From Trileptium ribeirensis (taxonomy: Eukaryota; Nematoda; Enoplea; Enoplida; Thoracostomopsidae), in contig JASANE010025072.1 in assembly GCA_030248225.1 (NCBI GenBank), positions 27,629 through 91,628 of the forward strand: a DNA stretch of 64,000 nucleotides, given 5' to 3'. Of this stretch, positions 22,783-33,796 are shown piece after piece. A program made the position numbers and the translations under genes. The notes below the pieces were generated by a model. It made no database searches and was not told the DNA's origin. It worked only from the letters and a program-made list of their open reading frames with translations. The stretch's first letter is position 1. Every line of letters begins with the position of its first letter.

Positions 22783-24535
22783 GCAAGTGTGTTTATACGA
22801 GATGACAAGTATGATACATATCCATCTTTTAATATTAATGATGATATTGCATTGTATAATGTGTTTTTTGATTGTAATTTGGTTAAAAGCCTCATGAAAA
22901 AACTAAGCAATAAAGTAAGTCACACGCCTGACGGTATTCCTTCCATTATTTTGTCGAAAAATTATGATGTTTTGGCTAAACCTTTGATTTTTTCAGATAT
23001 GTTTTTCACGATCTGAGATGCCCGAACATTGGAAAAATTCCGACGTAAAACCCTTATTTAAAAAAGGGGATGCTTCGCTTGCAGAAAATTATAGACCTAT
23101 TTCTCTAACCAGTGCTGTTTGTAGATTAATGGAGTCTGTTATAAAGCATTACATTTTGAATTATTTGAAAGAAAACAATTTGTTAACTAAAGCTCAACAT
23201 GGTTTTATGGAAAAAAGATCGACTTGTACTCAACTTTTAGAGTTACTAAATGACTCTTCCGAGGCTGTTGATTCCGGAAATTGTGTTGATGTTATTTATA
23301 TTGACTTTGCAAAAGCTTTTGATACGGTTTGTCATGCTAAATTGTTAACTAAGATATATGCTATCGGCATTCGAGGAAACTACTACAACTGGATTGGACA
23401 ATTTTTGACTGGCAGAAAACAGCGTGTTAAAATTGACACTATTTATTCTTCTTATACATCAGTAATTTCGGGAGTGCCGCAAGAGTCAGTATTAGGTCCT
23501 CTGCTTTTTTCTATTTATATTAACGACTTAGAAGATTGTTTAGGAAACGATGTCACACTAAAATTATTTGCAGACGACATAAAAATTTACAGGGAGATAA
23601 GCTCTGAACAAGATATTTTGGAATTACAAAGTGTTTTACTAAAAGTTGAACAATGGGCTAAGACGTGGCAATTGGTGCTTTCTGGTGAAAAAACACAGTA
23701 TTTGCGACTAGGTAATCTTGCCGAAAACTTTTACTTTTTGCAAAGCGAAATACATTCAGTTTCTTCTGTGAAAGATCTCGGTGTACATTTTGTCTTGGAA
23801 CTTAAAATCACACTATCATACAAACAATGTTTGTACTAAATGTTATCGTATTATTAATATGCTATTTCGGTGTTTTGTTACCAAGGATATTTCGGCTCTT
23901 TTATCTGCGTATAAAACATATGTATTGCCCATTCTGGATTATTGTTCGCAGATTTGGTCGCCAGGTTACTTACTTGATATTGATAAGCTTGAAAGTATTC
24001 AACGTTACTTCACCAGGCGACTTTTAGCGCATGAATCTTTTTATAATATAGGGTATTTAGATAGGCTGAAAAAACTGAATCTTGATCCTCTTGAGCTACG
24101 CAGATTACATGCCGATCTCGTTTTATGTTACAAAATTGTTCATAAAGATGTTGATCTGGATTTTGATAAATTCTTCAAGTTTCAGACTCTTCAAACCAGG
24201 GGACATTCGTTAAAATTACTGTTACCTGCGTGTAAAAAAAATTGTCGTAAATTTTTCTTTGTGAACCGAGTTGTTCCTGTATGGAATTCGTTGCCGGAAA
24301 AAGTTAACGATTATCCGCTCTCCACGGCATCTAATGCGAAAAATTTTAGAAAGTTGTTACCTTCATGTAATTTTTCAAAATTTTTAAAATTTAGTCGAAA
24401 TTTGTAGTCGTACTAATGATCATGTGTGTTTACCCCTCATGACCCGGAAGTAGGATGTCTCTTGTTTGTGCTATTGTACTCCGTTTAATGTCATTATATT
24501 CTGATTTATGTTTTGTCTTTTTTGAAATAAAAAAG
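22783..24535 (+). mobile_element. 5'-truncated jockey/CR1-type LINE (reverse transcriptase)
   Basis: Starts in the linker before the RT (FASVFIRDD, then SHTPDGIPS) and continues after a one-base frame change near 23005 into MPEHWKNSDVKPLFKKGD. The RT core follows: NYRPISLTS, KAQHGFMEKRST, VIYIDFAKAFDTVCH, GVPQESVLGPLLFSIYIND and the catalytic FADD near 23573. A second frameshift at about 23780-23840 leads to the C-terminal region (LDYCSQIWSP, KLESIQRYFTRRL, LPEKVNDYPLS). The 3' end is TTTTTTGAAATAAAAAA near 24535. Two frameshifts and the missing endonuclease make it inactive. It sits inside a minus-strand CR1 element. Confidence 0.9.
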
Positions 24536-24591
24536 GGGTGATGTGTCCATGAAGCTAAACTGAGACCTTCACTTCCCTTTCCCAAATTCCA

Positions 24592-24760
24592 AATTACAGC
24601 ATATTCGACGTACGGTCGAATAAGAGATCGGTACAGATCTAGAAAGATTTTCTTAGTCCAGTGCTGAATGGTGTGACAAATCACAAAATAACTCTATGGG
24701 CTTTAGCGGCTACCATGGAACAATGCTCCGAGAACTTTAAAGTATTAGAATTGCAACAAG
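24592..24760 (-). mobile_element. Upstream half of the split CR1-type LINE
   Basis: The minus strand encodes KFSEHCSMVAAKAHRVIL and, after a frame change, KIFLDLYRSLIRPYVEYAV, which is the RT segment immediately preceding the SAWCTYYAG segment at 22448-22782. Rejoining at the shared CTGTA restores one continuous reading frame across the junction. TACAG at both junctions may be the target duplication of the inserted LINE. The 24536-24591 stretch between is of unclear origin. Confidence 0.7.
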
Positions 24761-26389
24761 CAATTGCTCGTGGGTAATCTAGCCAGCGAATAAACAACCT
24801 ATATAAATCCCCGTTCAATCGTGGTTCGTTTCGTACAAAAACGGCGCAATTTTCATAAACTGCAATTCAACAACATCGTGGAAACGCTGGAAATCGAAGA
24901 AACATTCGGTTATTGTCTACATTTACAGGATTAGATTTCATCGTATCCGGACCTGCCTTTACGCTCATTTATACACAAATAATAACCCGTGCCGGCACGA
25001 ATCGTTTACCAGAGATGTGGTGTTGCCCGGAACACTAAACGGAACAAAGTGCCAGCCCCGACACTGGCAATCAAATTAACAATATAAATGAATTTATAAA
25101 ACTCCTTACATGTAGGACACATTAAGCACTATTGGAAATATATAAGAAAAAGTTTTAGAAATTTTGTACGAAAATATCTTAGAAATCAAGCAGTTTAGGT
25201 TAGAACCTAACCTAAGTTCACAAAATTTGCAGTGATGAGATGTCCCATAATTGACACATACAACAACAAGCACCGTCCATTAATATTAAATACAACAGGC
25301 AGTGCAATGCGATGGCGGTAGGAACAGCTGCCAGTCATAGTCGACGAATAAAATACATGGTGGCAAAAACCACTAATCGTACGACCGTAATACACTGCGG
25401 GTATTAAATCGACCTCTAAAATCTGTATAGCATTGCTATGTGGATTGCAGGGAGGAAACAGGATTCCGGTTCCGGCGAAATCGTGTTCTTGTTGTGGTTC
25501 CGGCAAAAGGCACAGACCATACCCGAACCGGAATTCCGGTTAAAAATTTCGTTTAAACTTTCCGACAAGTTTCGAAAACCAGGTTCTGGTTCCACATCCG
25601 GTTTAGATGCACGGTTCCGGTTGTTCGTTCCGGCAAATTCCGGTAGCGCTTATTTCCTAAGGGCATAATTTAGAAACCGAAGAATGAGGATTTTGAGATA
25701 ATATATGAATACAAGTATAATAGTATATCTATGTTCTTTGGCTCCTAGAAGTATATTTTAACTTAAACTAATACTATTTGTGAAACGTCACGGTTGTAAA
25801 CCCCAGTACCTAGCGAAAAGTAATAATACGCCAATATGCGCACGATATATTCTGCGAAAATTTATAGTTTAGCAATAAAGTTTCAAATCTGAGATGATAA
25901 TTCAGAATTTCGATCAGTTTTAGGTGAAATAATGGGTGCGAGACGTCCAAAAAACGACAACATAATGAAGCAACATAGAAGAAACAATGAAAAATAAAAT
26001 ACTAGGAAGGACAAAGACTAAAGAAAAAATAAATTTAGCAGCACTTCCAACTTAAACCTATTTACTCCACAACAGACATAAAATTACGTATAGGCACTAT
26101 GTTAGCTACGTAATTAACATGTGTAAGCGACCTTATAACATAATAAGATTACGAACCCACTTGCCCGTAGGGGGACTGGGAATTATTTTCCTGAGTCTCG
26201 GGCCAATCTTGCATCCTCGCCGATTGTCCTGCTAGGTAACCTGTGCATGTGAAAGTCATTTGCTAAGTGACAAATACCGTTACGCCCCTCAATTTGCCCA
26301 AAAATATAGATATGGAATTCGAGAAAGCAGTGTTTTCATATGTCTGGCTTTATGTGCTTAAGAAAAATAAGGTATCATGCTTATAGAGT
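24761..26389. other. Intergenic; TTCCGG-rich stretch at 25.44-25.65 kb
   Basis: No supportable gene. Between 25440 and 25650 the string GGTTCCGG/GTTCCGGC recurs irregularly at least six times and gives a low-complexity 76-codon open frame, which I regard as repeat-derived. The rest is AT-rich and featureless to me. Confidence 0.4.
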
Positions 26390-28530
26390 GATCGAACAGT
26401 GCCGACATCAATGTCGTCGACATCTTCTACCTCATTTTCGGCGTTCAATAGAAATTTATGCCAAAAGATACAGGTAGCTGAACTCAAAAATTGTAACAAA
26501 TTGTCTGTGATTGTCTATAAAGCGTAACCGAAATGTCTCGTGGTGTAATACTACAAATGGGCAACGCCTCGGCATTAAAATGAGGATGCAAAGCTTTGCC
26601 GTGGTGTCTTCGTGTAAACGATGTTTTGTAATACAAAGCGGATGAATTTTGCTAAACTACGAAATCTTCGATCATTGACATAGCTTGCATTGATGGAGTT
26701 CGCTATTAGAAAAATTTCATTACTCCAATTATACAAATCGGGAACTTGCATTCTGTGGACCTGCTATACGCACTCGTAAACGCAGTTGTGAAATCAAAGA
26801 CATCTTCAATAAATGTCAAGTAGACCTAATGGTGAATGGAGTCAGCCGACCTGAAAATGTGACCCTTTTCCAGATATTTCAGAGCGTTTGTTTCAGCTTC
26901 GACGTATCCGTAGCTTATAGTGATTCAGCATTGTGTAAAGCCGCCAATTTATTTTGCAGGGTGCAGTTGTACATCCAAACTGTTAGATCATGGCTCCAGC
27001 ATATTGGCACAAAAATTTAAATTATGCGCTCGCAATCTTTGTAGCGCCACCACAATCTATGCCTTTGTGCCAAATATTCGCTACAGTTTCAAGACCGCTT
27101 CCTGAAGCGGCGCAACATTAAGGATGGATATAGCCGCTTTTTACAGTTGCAGAACTACAGGATTCGCAAGTAATGGACCCGCTGGCTAATGGCACCATTC
27201 ATTACTAACCGAAAAAATACTTACCTTTACCAACATCAGATACAAGGTTTCATCTTTGTCGATATGCATGGCGACAAACGACCGACCATTACTACTTTTA
27301 CATGCCATCTCATTTAACTCATCTGATTCGAACTCGGATTTCAACTGATCTCACAGCAAGGCATACGTTTCTCTACACAATGATGCTTTGTGTGAAGACA
27401 CATACTTTGATCCCAGAGGCCGCCGTAGCATGATATCTTTTTACGAACCTGCTGATACTTTAACATCACCGGGTATGGCTGTAATATTCGCATCCACTGG
27501 GAAAGCATTCCAGATGCCTTCGCGTTTGCTATATGAAGAGAATATTCTTCGCAATCATGGCATGTATCTGAGTCATGGTCTGCATTTATTTGTTTCAAAC
27601 GTAGTTAGTGCAACTTGGAAAGTTTGTATTCTTTGCATCCCAGCGCTGCAAAGCTGATATTGTTTTCACCCATCTTTCGTCAATATAGATCAAAGCAATT
27701 TTCGCTATTTCTCACAGTAATCATGAGACTTGCTGTCACTGTTTGATGGTAGATAAGGATGGTTGGGCACATCGCCCTACGTCAATAAGATATTTTGAGC
27801 CTGTGACAGTCAATGTGAGCTAAAATAGTTGCATAGTACTTTTTCTTCCTAGGCTGTCTCCTATCTCTCTTATCGGGGATAGGTTGTTCTTATACCTCAA
27901 ATACTGAACTCACAGTAAGATCATCTGTGCTTTTAAACCCTAGAGTCGAAAAGAACATCACTTTGCAAATGCGGCAACGATTACCATTTATATGTTTGAA
28001 ATGATATGAGAAATAGAGACGCTTTCCGAAGCTCAGGTGTTTTGGCCAACTTCTAACCCTTATCTATCATCGATCCAATGAAAATTAGTTGCTCGCGACG
28101 CGATTTATTCAATGATTAACATAAATCGCCACCCTAAATTCGTCATGGAACTCATTTTATACCAGCTTAAGTGTATTTAGCATCACAGAAAGGCTTCTTA
28201 GCATTCTTTCTCGCGGTCATTTTTCCCTTGGTGAAACACTATTCGGGCTCCTTTCAGTTTTACCGTTATGGTACATACGTATTTTCTACCTGCATTTCGT
28301 TACAATCATGAATATCCGTGTCATCGTCGTGGCATTCTGGACCAACACTCAGATTATTCATCGGACTCACCATCACCATCCGATTATACGTTGCCTATAT
28401 CGTTCAAGTCGTCACCCAGCTCATCGGACGCACGATCACCTTCGGATTCTACACTGTATGGATCCTTTCGGATCGTGGCCTAGATATTATTCTGGATTGC
28501 TACCTGATTGCACGTAATCCGCAGCGTTAG
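26390..28530 (-). pseudogene. Decayed transposase-like gene
   Basis: Reading the minus strand across many stops and frameshifts gives ordered fragments of one protein. An acidic N-terminus (EGDRASDELGDD) is followed by GNRCRICKVMFFSTLGFKST, PIPDKRDRRQPRKKKYY, DTCHDCEEYSLHIANAKASG near 27.55 kb, KVCVFTQSIIV near 27.40 kb, IWHKGIDCGGATKIAS near 27.06 kb, and YLEKGHIFRSADSIHH near 26.86 kb. This order matches a widespread family of transposase-like animal proteins with a CxxC motif, a WHxGxxGR box and a GHTFMSADSFH box, which I know only as uncharacterised (DUF7869-like). Nothing remains intact. Confidence 0.6.
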
Positions 28531-28895
28531 TGTAATCGTCAGAATCCTAACGCCTCGTTTCTTGGAGACTGACTTTTTTGTGGACGCTAGCTGAACTCAA
28601 ATAGTGATAACCAAGGGTACTGTTCACTAAAACTACACGAAAGTTTTAATTGATAAAGAAAAGTCATCAACTGCTATGAGCAGACATCGCATTTGACTTT
28701 TTGCTCAATATTAACCAAATTACGGAAGCTACACAACCTGTCAACTTCATCAAGCCAAGTCATCAGCACACATACGATTTTACTTTATTGGCTTCGTATT
28801 TATTAAATTACTAAAACTGCACAACCTGTTCAGTTCATCATTGCAGGTTATTCTTTACCATAAGCGGAGATCATATTTCAGTTTATTATTCAATA

Positions 28896-29357
28896 TTAAA
28901 TTATGCGGGATTCACGTTATAATGTCCCCAACAGTTGGAACTTTTGTCCCCCTGTAGTGTAGACTATACCGTAAAGACGGTGACAGTGACACCCACACCA
29001 TATAACAAAATATGAGCGTGTCGGGCACATCCCTAGATATCTCATTTTCACAATGTAGTATTTCGGTGTTTTATGCTTGCCAATGCGGTGTTTCTAGGGT
29101 ATCCAGTGGGCCCTATGTAAAATGACCCCACGGGGTGGTGGAAACCCTCAGCAAAACCAAAAAACAAGGACGGTTCATTGACACCGTCTGAAATAAGCCA
29201 ATCTATTAGCTAGCTTTGTTTGAAATTTATTTGAAACTTTATTCAAAAACACAGGGGTGATTAAGACACCCTGTAGTCTAGGGTGTGCCTGCCACTGTAT
29301 GGTGTACATAAGTTCCAAGTGGTGGGGACATTATAGCGTGAATCCCGCATTAAATTA
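28896..29357. mobile_element. MITE with 8-bp target duplication
   Basis: The element 28904-29349 (446 bp) starts TGCGGGATTCACGTTATAAT and ends in its near-perfect complement, with TIRs of about 40 bp including GTCCCC and TTGGAACTT. It is flanked by perfect TTAAATTA duplications at 28896-28903 and 29350-29357. An 8-bp duplication is typical of hAT and some P-like elements. The TGCGGG terminus is not a textbook hAT end. There is no coding capacity. A diverged relative lies at 40541-40776. Confidence 0.85.
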
Positions 29358-29990
29358 CTGAAACTACAAACTCAACTATGTGATCAAGCCAAATCACTCG
29401 TTACCTTTGGAAATAATACGCCTTACTGAATTATAATTGAAAATGAACTTTATGAAACGAAAAATGGTGTGGGCAAATATTTGTTAACCAGACCGTCTGT
29501 AGCTCACATTTATTACCGAAAGCAAGTTTATACTAGCATTCAATATTATTATTACAACTAAAGCCTTAAGTATATATATTAGCTGCATATAGACGTTTTG
29601 GGCAAACGTTAAACATTAATTGCCAGGTCACTAGTGCGCTACGGAAGAATGTCGTATCTCAATATTACACTGTACTTTTGCCAAGGTAGACTTGAGTTAC
29701 TTTTGAAGAAGTCGTATCACACTAAGTACAACCCTCTGCCAAGTTTCTGTAATCAGAATACCTCGATGTAAAATGTTTTGCCAACTTAGAAACCACTGGA
29801 AGTATTAAGTCTGGTATTATGCCATGTAGTAAACGTTCTGCCATGCATAGTTACTTGTATGGTTGCTGTCTCACGGCAGCCATTTGCCCAAGACACTACG
29901 TTTTGCTGAAATACGGCAACGTGTCAGTTGTTATAGTTGGCAAAAAGGAAAAGTTTTCAAATTGGTTAATAGGATATTCAAACTACGACA
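29358..29990. other. Intergenic, nothing recognised
   Basis: AT-rich sequence between the MITE and the minisatellite. Two overlapping 63-64-codon frames run into the minisatellite and carry no recognisable motif. Confidence 0.4.
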
Positions 29991-30695
29991 CCTTTTCAAC
30001 CGCATTCTAGGACCATGGTATTTTGTCTGCATATATTCCTTTTCAACCGCATTCTAGGACCATGGTATTTTGTCTGCATATATTCCTTTTCAACCGCATT
30101 CTAGGACCATGGTATTTTGTCTGCATATATTCCTTTTCAACCGCATTCTAGGACCATGGTATTTTGTCTGCATATATTCCTTTTCAACCGCATTCTAGGA
30201 CCATGGTATTTTGTCTGCATATATTCCTTTTCAACCGCATTCTAGGACCATGGTATTTTGTCTGCATATATTCCTTTTCAACCGCATTCTAGGACCATGG
30301 TATTTTGTCTGAATATATTCCTTTTCAACCGCATTCTAGGACCATGGTATTTTGTCTGCATATATTCCTTTTCAACCGCATTCTAGGACCATGGTATTTT
30401 GTCTGCATATATTCCTTTTCAACCGCATTCTAGGACCATGGTATTTTGTCTGCATATATTCCTTTTCAACCGCATTCTAGGACCATGGTATTTTGTCTGC
30501 ATATATTCCTTTTCAACCGCATTCTAGGACCATGGTATTTTGTCTGCATATATTCCTTTTCAACCGCATTCTAGGACCATGGTATTTTGTCTGCATATAT
30601 TCCTTTTCAACCGCATTCTAGGACCATGGTATTTTGTCTGCATATATTCCTTTTCAACCGCATTCTAGGACCATGGTATTTTGTCTGCATATATT
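29991..30695 (+). repeat. 47-bp minisatellite, exactly 15 copies
   Basis: The unit begins CCTTTTCAACCGCATTCTAG and ends TCTGCATATATT. The array is 705 bp, exactly 15 units, with only one visible variant (a C-to-A change giving CTGAATAT in the seventh unit, near 30312). Such homogeneity indicates recent expansion. One copy of the start of the unit abuts otherwise unique DNA on the left, and ACTGACCGACGG follows on the right. Confidence 0.95.
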
Positions 30696-30992
30696 ACTGA
30701 CCGACGGTGTTAGAAAAATTGTAATGTCAGTGTGATTAACTACAACAATAGCTCAAAAAAACGGAGCTTCGTAGGAAATTTCTATTATTTGCTTAACTGA
30801 CATTCCCTTTACATCGTTTGGAATACTAGATTTTATATCGTTAAGCGTTTATGACAAAAAATATGTCCAATTCTGAATGTTTCTCGTCCGGAAAATAAAA
30901 ATCTTGATTGCTTCAGAAGTAAATGACAATGTTAAATGATTTTATTACGTATAATTAACAAATAACAGTCCGACATTCATTATCATTCATAT
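30696..30992. other. Short unique spacer before the MULE
   Basis: About 300 bp of AT-rich sequence, with no feature recognised, between the minisatellite and the target duplication of the MULE. Confidence 0.4.
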
Positions 30993-31008
30993 ATATTCAC
31001 CGGGTGTA

Positions 31009-31146
31009 GGACATTTTGGTCCCGGACATTTTGGTCCCGGACAGTTTGGTCCCGGACATTTTGGTCCCGGACATTTTGGTCCCGGACATTTTGGTCCCCG
31101 GACATTTTGGTCCCGGACATTTTGGTCCCGGACATTTTGGTCCCCT
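31009..31146 (+). repeat. Left TIR array, 15-bp unit
   Basis: Nine units of GGACATTTTGGTCCC, with one GGACAGTTTGGTCCC variant and one unit with an extra C. The unit is itself nearly palindromic (GGAC...GTCC). The array is the inverted counterpart of the one at 35147-35335. Confidence 0.92.
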
Positions 31147-32128
31147 GACATTTGTATGTCAGATTTTTATATTTCAGGTTTTTTTAACTGCGACATGTCG
31201 TCCGTTGACTTTTCGGAATCTCGGATATTGCGCTCAGTGCAAAAGGAAAGTAATATAAAATGCTGTTTGTTATCAGCAGTTTACTAGAGATTATGTATTT
31301 AAAGCAAAACGAAAAGCAGAAATTATTTATCTAAAGAATTATTCTATTAAATTATTTATGGCTATTTTCAAATTATGACTTCATCATGCAATGAGACACT
31401 GCTTCTAAAAATTGAAAATCGGTCTTTTCTCCCTGAATCAGTGCATTACAAAGACGTAGCAACCTAAAACATTATGTTATCATTCAACAGTAAGTAAAGA
31501 AATCGTTAAGCTTCACGTTTATAAGGAAACTAAATAAGCTCGAAATATCAACTGGAAATAACTACATTAACCAGGAACATACATGCTTGCGAGGGGGGCA
31601 ACCCCGCCGTAGAAAAAGTGAACCCGGGGGGTCCGGACCCCCCAAATTTTGGCCCTATCCCTGCTACAAAATTGAACACGCCGTCCTGCCGGTTCTCTGA
31701 TTACTTGCGTATGTGGGAAAATGGAGTCATCTTATAGCGCTGCGTTAGATATGTCCGCTGAAAAAACCTTTATGAAGGACCCGGACCCCCCAAAGTGTAA
31801 GGTAGGTCTACGCCACTTTCATGGATAATACTCGTTTTCTAGTGCAGTTTTGTAGCCTGCCAAACAAAACTTAATTCTTAATTCTTCATATTCCATCTTT
31901 ATATAGTTGCATTAAAACCACTCAGCGCCCAATATGGGTAATTCTAATTCGTTGTTAATATCCAATAACAAGCACGTGATTAATGATTAATTTTAACCAA
32001 TCACTACACTGCCAAGGCGAAGTTAAGTTATTTACGTCATGTGAGTACTATTACAATTATTAGTACTACTACAATAAATACTACGAACTACCCGTACATA
32101 TATAGCTGATTTAGCGTGGCTATAAAAC

Positions 32129-32212
32129 CAGGGCGTAGGCGACGGGGGTAGGATACATGTAAGCTTTTTCGTTGAAACTTCCCCCGGAACCAAATTTCTG
32201 CCTACGCCCCTG
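32129..32212. mobile_element. 84-bp hAT-type MITE inside the MULE
   Basis: Ends CAGGGCGTAGGC and GCCTACGCCCCTG are inverted repeats. The flanking octamers TATAAAAC and TACAAAAC differ at one base, which fits an 8-bp hAT target duplication. It lies 3' of the transposase gene. Confidence 0.65.
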
Positions 32213-32236
32213 TACAAAACACAGAAAAATTTTTTT

Positions 32237-32379
32237 CAGGGCCGTCGCCTAAACAGGACCGTTGCCATTGATAGGCGAGGAATGCAACGGCCCCTGCAGA
32301 AATTTTGTCGTTGGTACTGTAAATTAGCCCAAGCGAAAGTACCGTTCGCCCCCGGCATGGCACTGTAGCGACGGCCCTG
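32237..32379. mobile_element. Second CAGGG-ended MITE-like sequence in the MULE
   Basis: Begins CAGGGCCGTCGC and ends GCGACGGCCCTG, a 12-bp perfect inverted terminus typical of hAT MITEs. I see no target duplication. It lies 25 bp from the previous MITE. Confidence 0.5.
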
Positions 32380-32428
32380 CCCACACCTAACTCCATGTGG
32401 CAAGTGCAACCCCGCGACCATATATAAT

Positions 32429-33796
32429 TTACCTTTGCTGCATTTTTACGTATTTTGTCTTAATGCGTCTGGTGACCAGCTGACCCGCTTCAATGCGCGC
32501 GACTTGGGTATCAGTATAAGCTTGTTCCTTTTGAAGAGCTATGATAAGTTTCCAAACGGTCGGTGCACGATGTCCAACGAGATGTTTGAACTTATTGTTC
32601 CACGACTCGCAAAAGTTATTAGTCCTGGGGTTATTCGTCATTGTCTGCAAGTGCTGGTTCCATGTAACTGGTGGAAAACGTGGTGGAGTTCGTCGCAATC
32701 TAATTTGTAGTGGATTTGCAGTGGGTTGACGTCGCATGCCGCCTGTAACGTAGATATTGTCAAAGTAATCAACGAGCTCTGCCAGCAAATGGGGTGCATT
32801 TTCGCGCAAAACACACATTCCGTTTTCTACCCTATCAAGCGGCAGGAAAGCTAAAGCGTCAAGCATCCCACAGAATTTACGGATGGAAAGATCGTCACGG
32901 TAAAGCGGGACTAGCCCAAGTTCCTGGATTTTGCGGTAGGTGCTTTGACGCAGATGAAAGAAGCAGCCTACAATATTAACTCCGAATCCCAACACATGTT
33001 CTATAGCTCGCATGACTGCCAGTTCAAAATCGATAATAATAGTATTAGGATACGCGACTACTCCCAAAGTATTACAACGGTCGCAGACGACTTGCAACAT
33101 TTCCTCATAAGACGCTTGCGTTTTGCGTTGAGGAAGCACAAATACCAAAGGCCAACAGTGGTTTCCTATTTTACCCATAATCAGATATATTTGGCGAAAC
33201 AAATAAGGGGCCATAGCCATATTTCCATCCATTTGCCAGGTTTGACAATCAGAAAGCCTAATGAGATTCTCATCTGTTGCAAATACTATGATGCGTTCTT
33301 CTGAATTTGGCCCGTTATCATACTGAAGAAACTGGCGAACGTCTGAGTCCCCAGTAGTTGCCCAACTACCGTTAATTTCCAGACTTTGTATATTAGGGGG
33401 GTCAGCAGGCAGGTTTTTACTGCGAATGCGTCGTAGTGACCGTTTTGTGGTTTCCAAGTCTTGGTGTTCGGCTCGAGCTGCTGCGGAAAGCATAACAAGG
33501 CTGTCTCCCAATACCTGATTCGGTACAGATGAGCTCTTTTGCGCGGCATCCTTCATATTAGCATGGTGCACAGTGAGTTCTGTGTCCACCTCAGACGGAG
33601 CATGGCAGTGTTCCGTGGTTAACTCAGTAACGTTATTGTCATCATCAGTAATCAATGCTCCGCAGCAACCGTCTGATCGCCTAACACACCGCCATCGAAT
33701 GGCTTCATCTCGAAGCCTTTTGTGAACTGTGTAAATAAAGTTCTGATAGCATAGCTTTCTATTTCCACGGGAAGTCTTTGTTATTACAGCGGCCAT
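32429..33796 (-). CDS. MULE transposase with FLYWCH zinc finger
   Basis: This is an uninterrupted 455-codon frame. Residues 10-66 form a FLYWCH-type zinc finger (aromatic KLCYQNFIYTVHKR, then WRC at 36-38 with C37, C44/C45, H63 and H65). Residues about 170-300 are the MULE transposase domain. D190 (QMDGN) and D256 (IIIDFELA) are likely catalytic aspartates, the C278-H281 pair (GCFFH) fits the family's C-x2-H motif, and E397 (FCESWNN) is the likely glutamate. It would bind the element's ends and catalyse cut-and-paste transposition in the nucleus. ATG at 33796 is the first in frame and the product has near-complete family architecture. It is the only gene in the 31002-35340 element. Confidence 0.9.
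   Translation of the reverse strand: MAAVITKTSRGNRKLCYQNFIYTVHKRLRDEAIRWRCVRRSDGCCGALITDDDNNVTELTTEHCHAPSEVDTELTVHHANMKDAAQKSSSVPNQVLGDSLVMLSAAARAEHQDLETTKRSLRRIRSKNLPADPPNIQSLEINGSWATTGDSDVRQFLQYDNGPNSEERIIVFATDENLIRLSDCQTWQMDGNMAMAPYLFRQIYLIMGKIGNHCWPLVFVLPQRKTQASYEEMLQVVCDRCNTLGVVAYPNTIIIDFELAVMRAIEHVLGFGVNIVGCFFHLRQSTYRKIQELGLVPLYRDDLSIRKFCGMLDALAFLPLDRVENGMCVLRENAPHLLAELVDYFDNIYVTGGMRRQPTANPLQIRLRRTPPRFPPVTWNQHLQTMTNNPRTNNFCESWNNKFKHLVGHRAPTVWKLIIALQKEQAYTDTQVARIEAGQLVTRRIKTKYVKMQQR

Noticed and set aside
27388..27657. 89-codon plus-strand ORF
   Set aside because: The opposite strand carries ordered motifs of a transposase-like protein, so this frame is its shadow.
28268..28530. Serine/proline-rich plus-strand ORFs
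   Set aside because: They are antisense to the acidic N-terminal region of the same decayed transposase-like gene.
29991..30695. CRISPR array
   Set aside because: 47-bp units are contiguous with no spacers, in a eukaryotic genome.
31016..31258. 80-codon plus-strand frame VPDILVPD-type repeat protein
   Set aside because: It is the translation of the 15-bp MULE terminal minisatellite, and the unit length divisible by three keeps frames open. The overlapping frames at 34911-35368 have the same cause.
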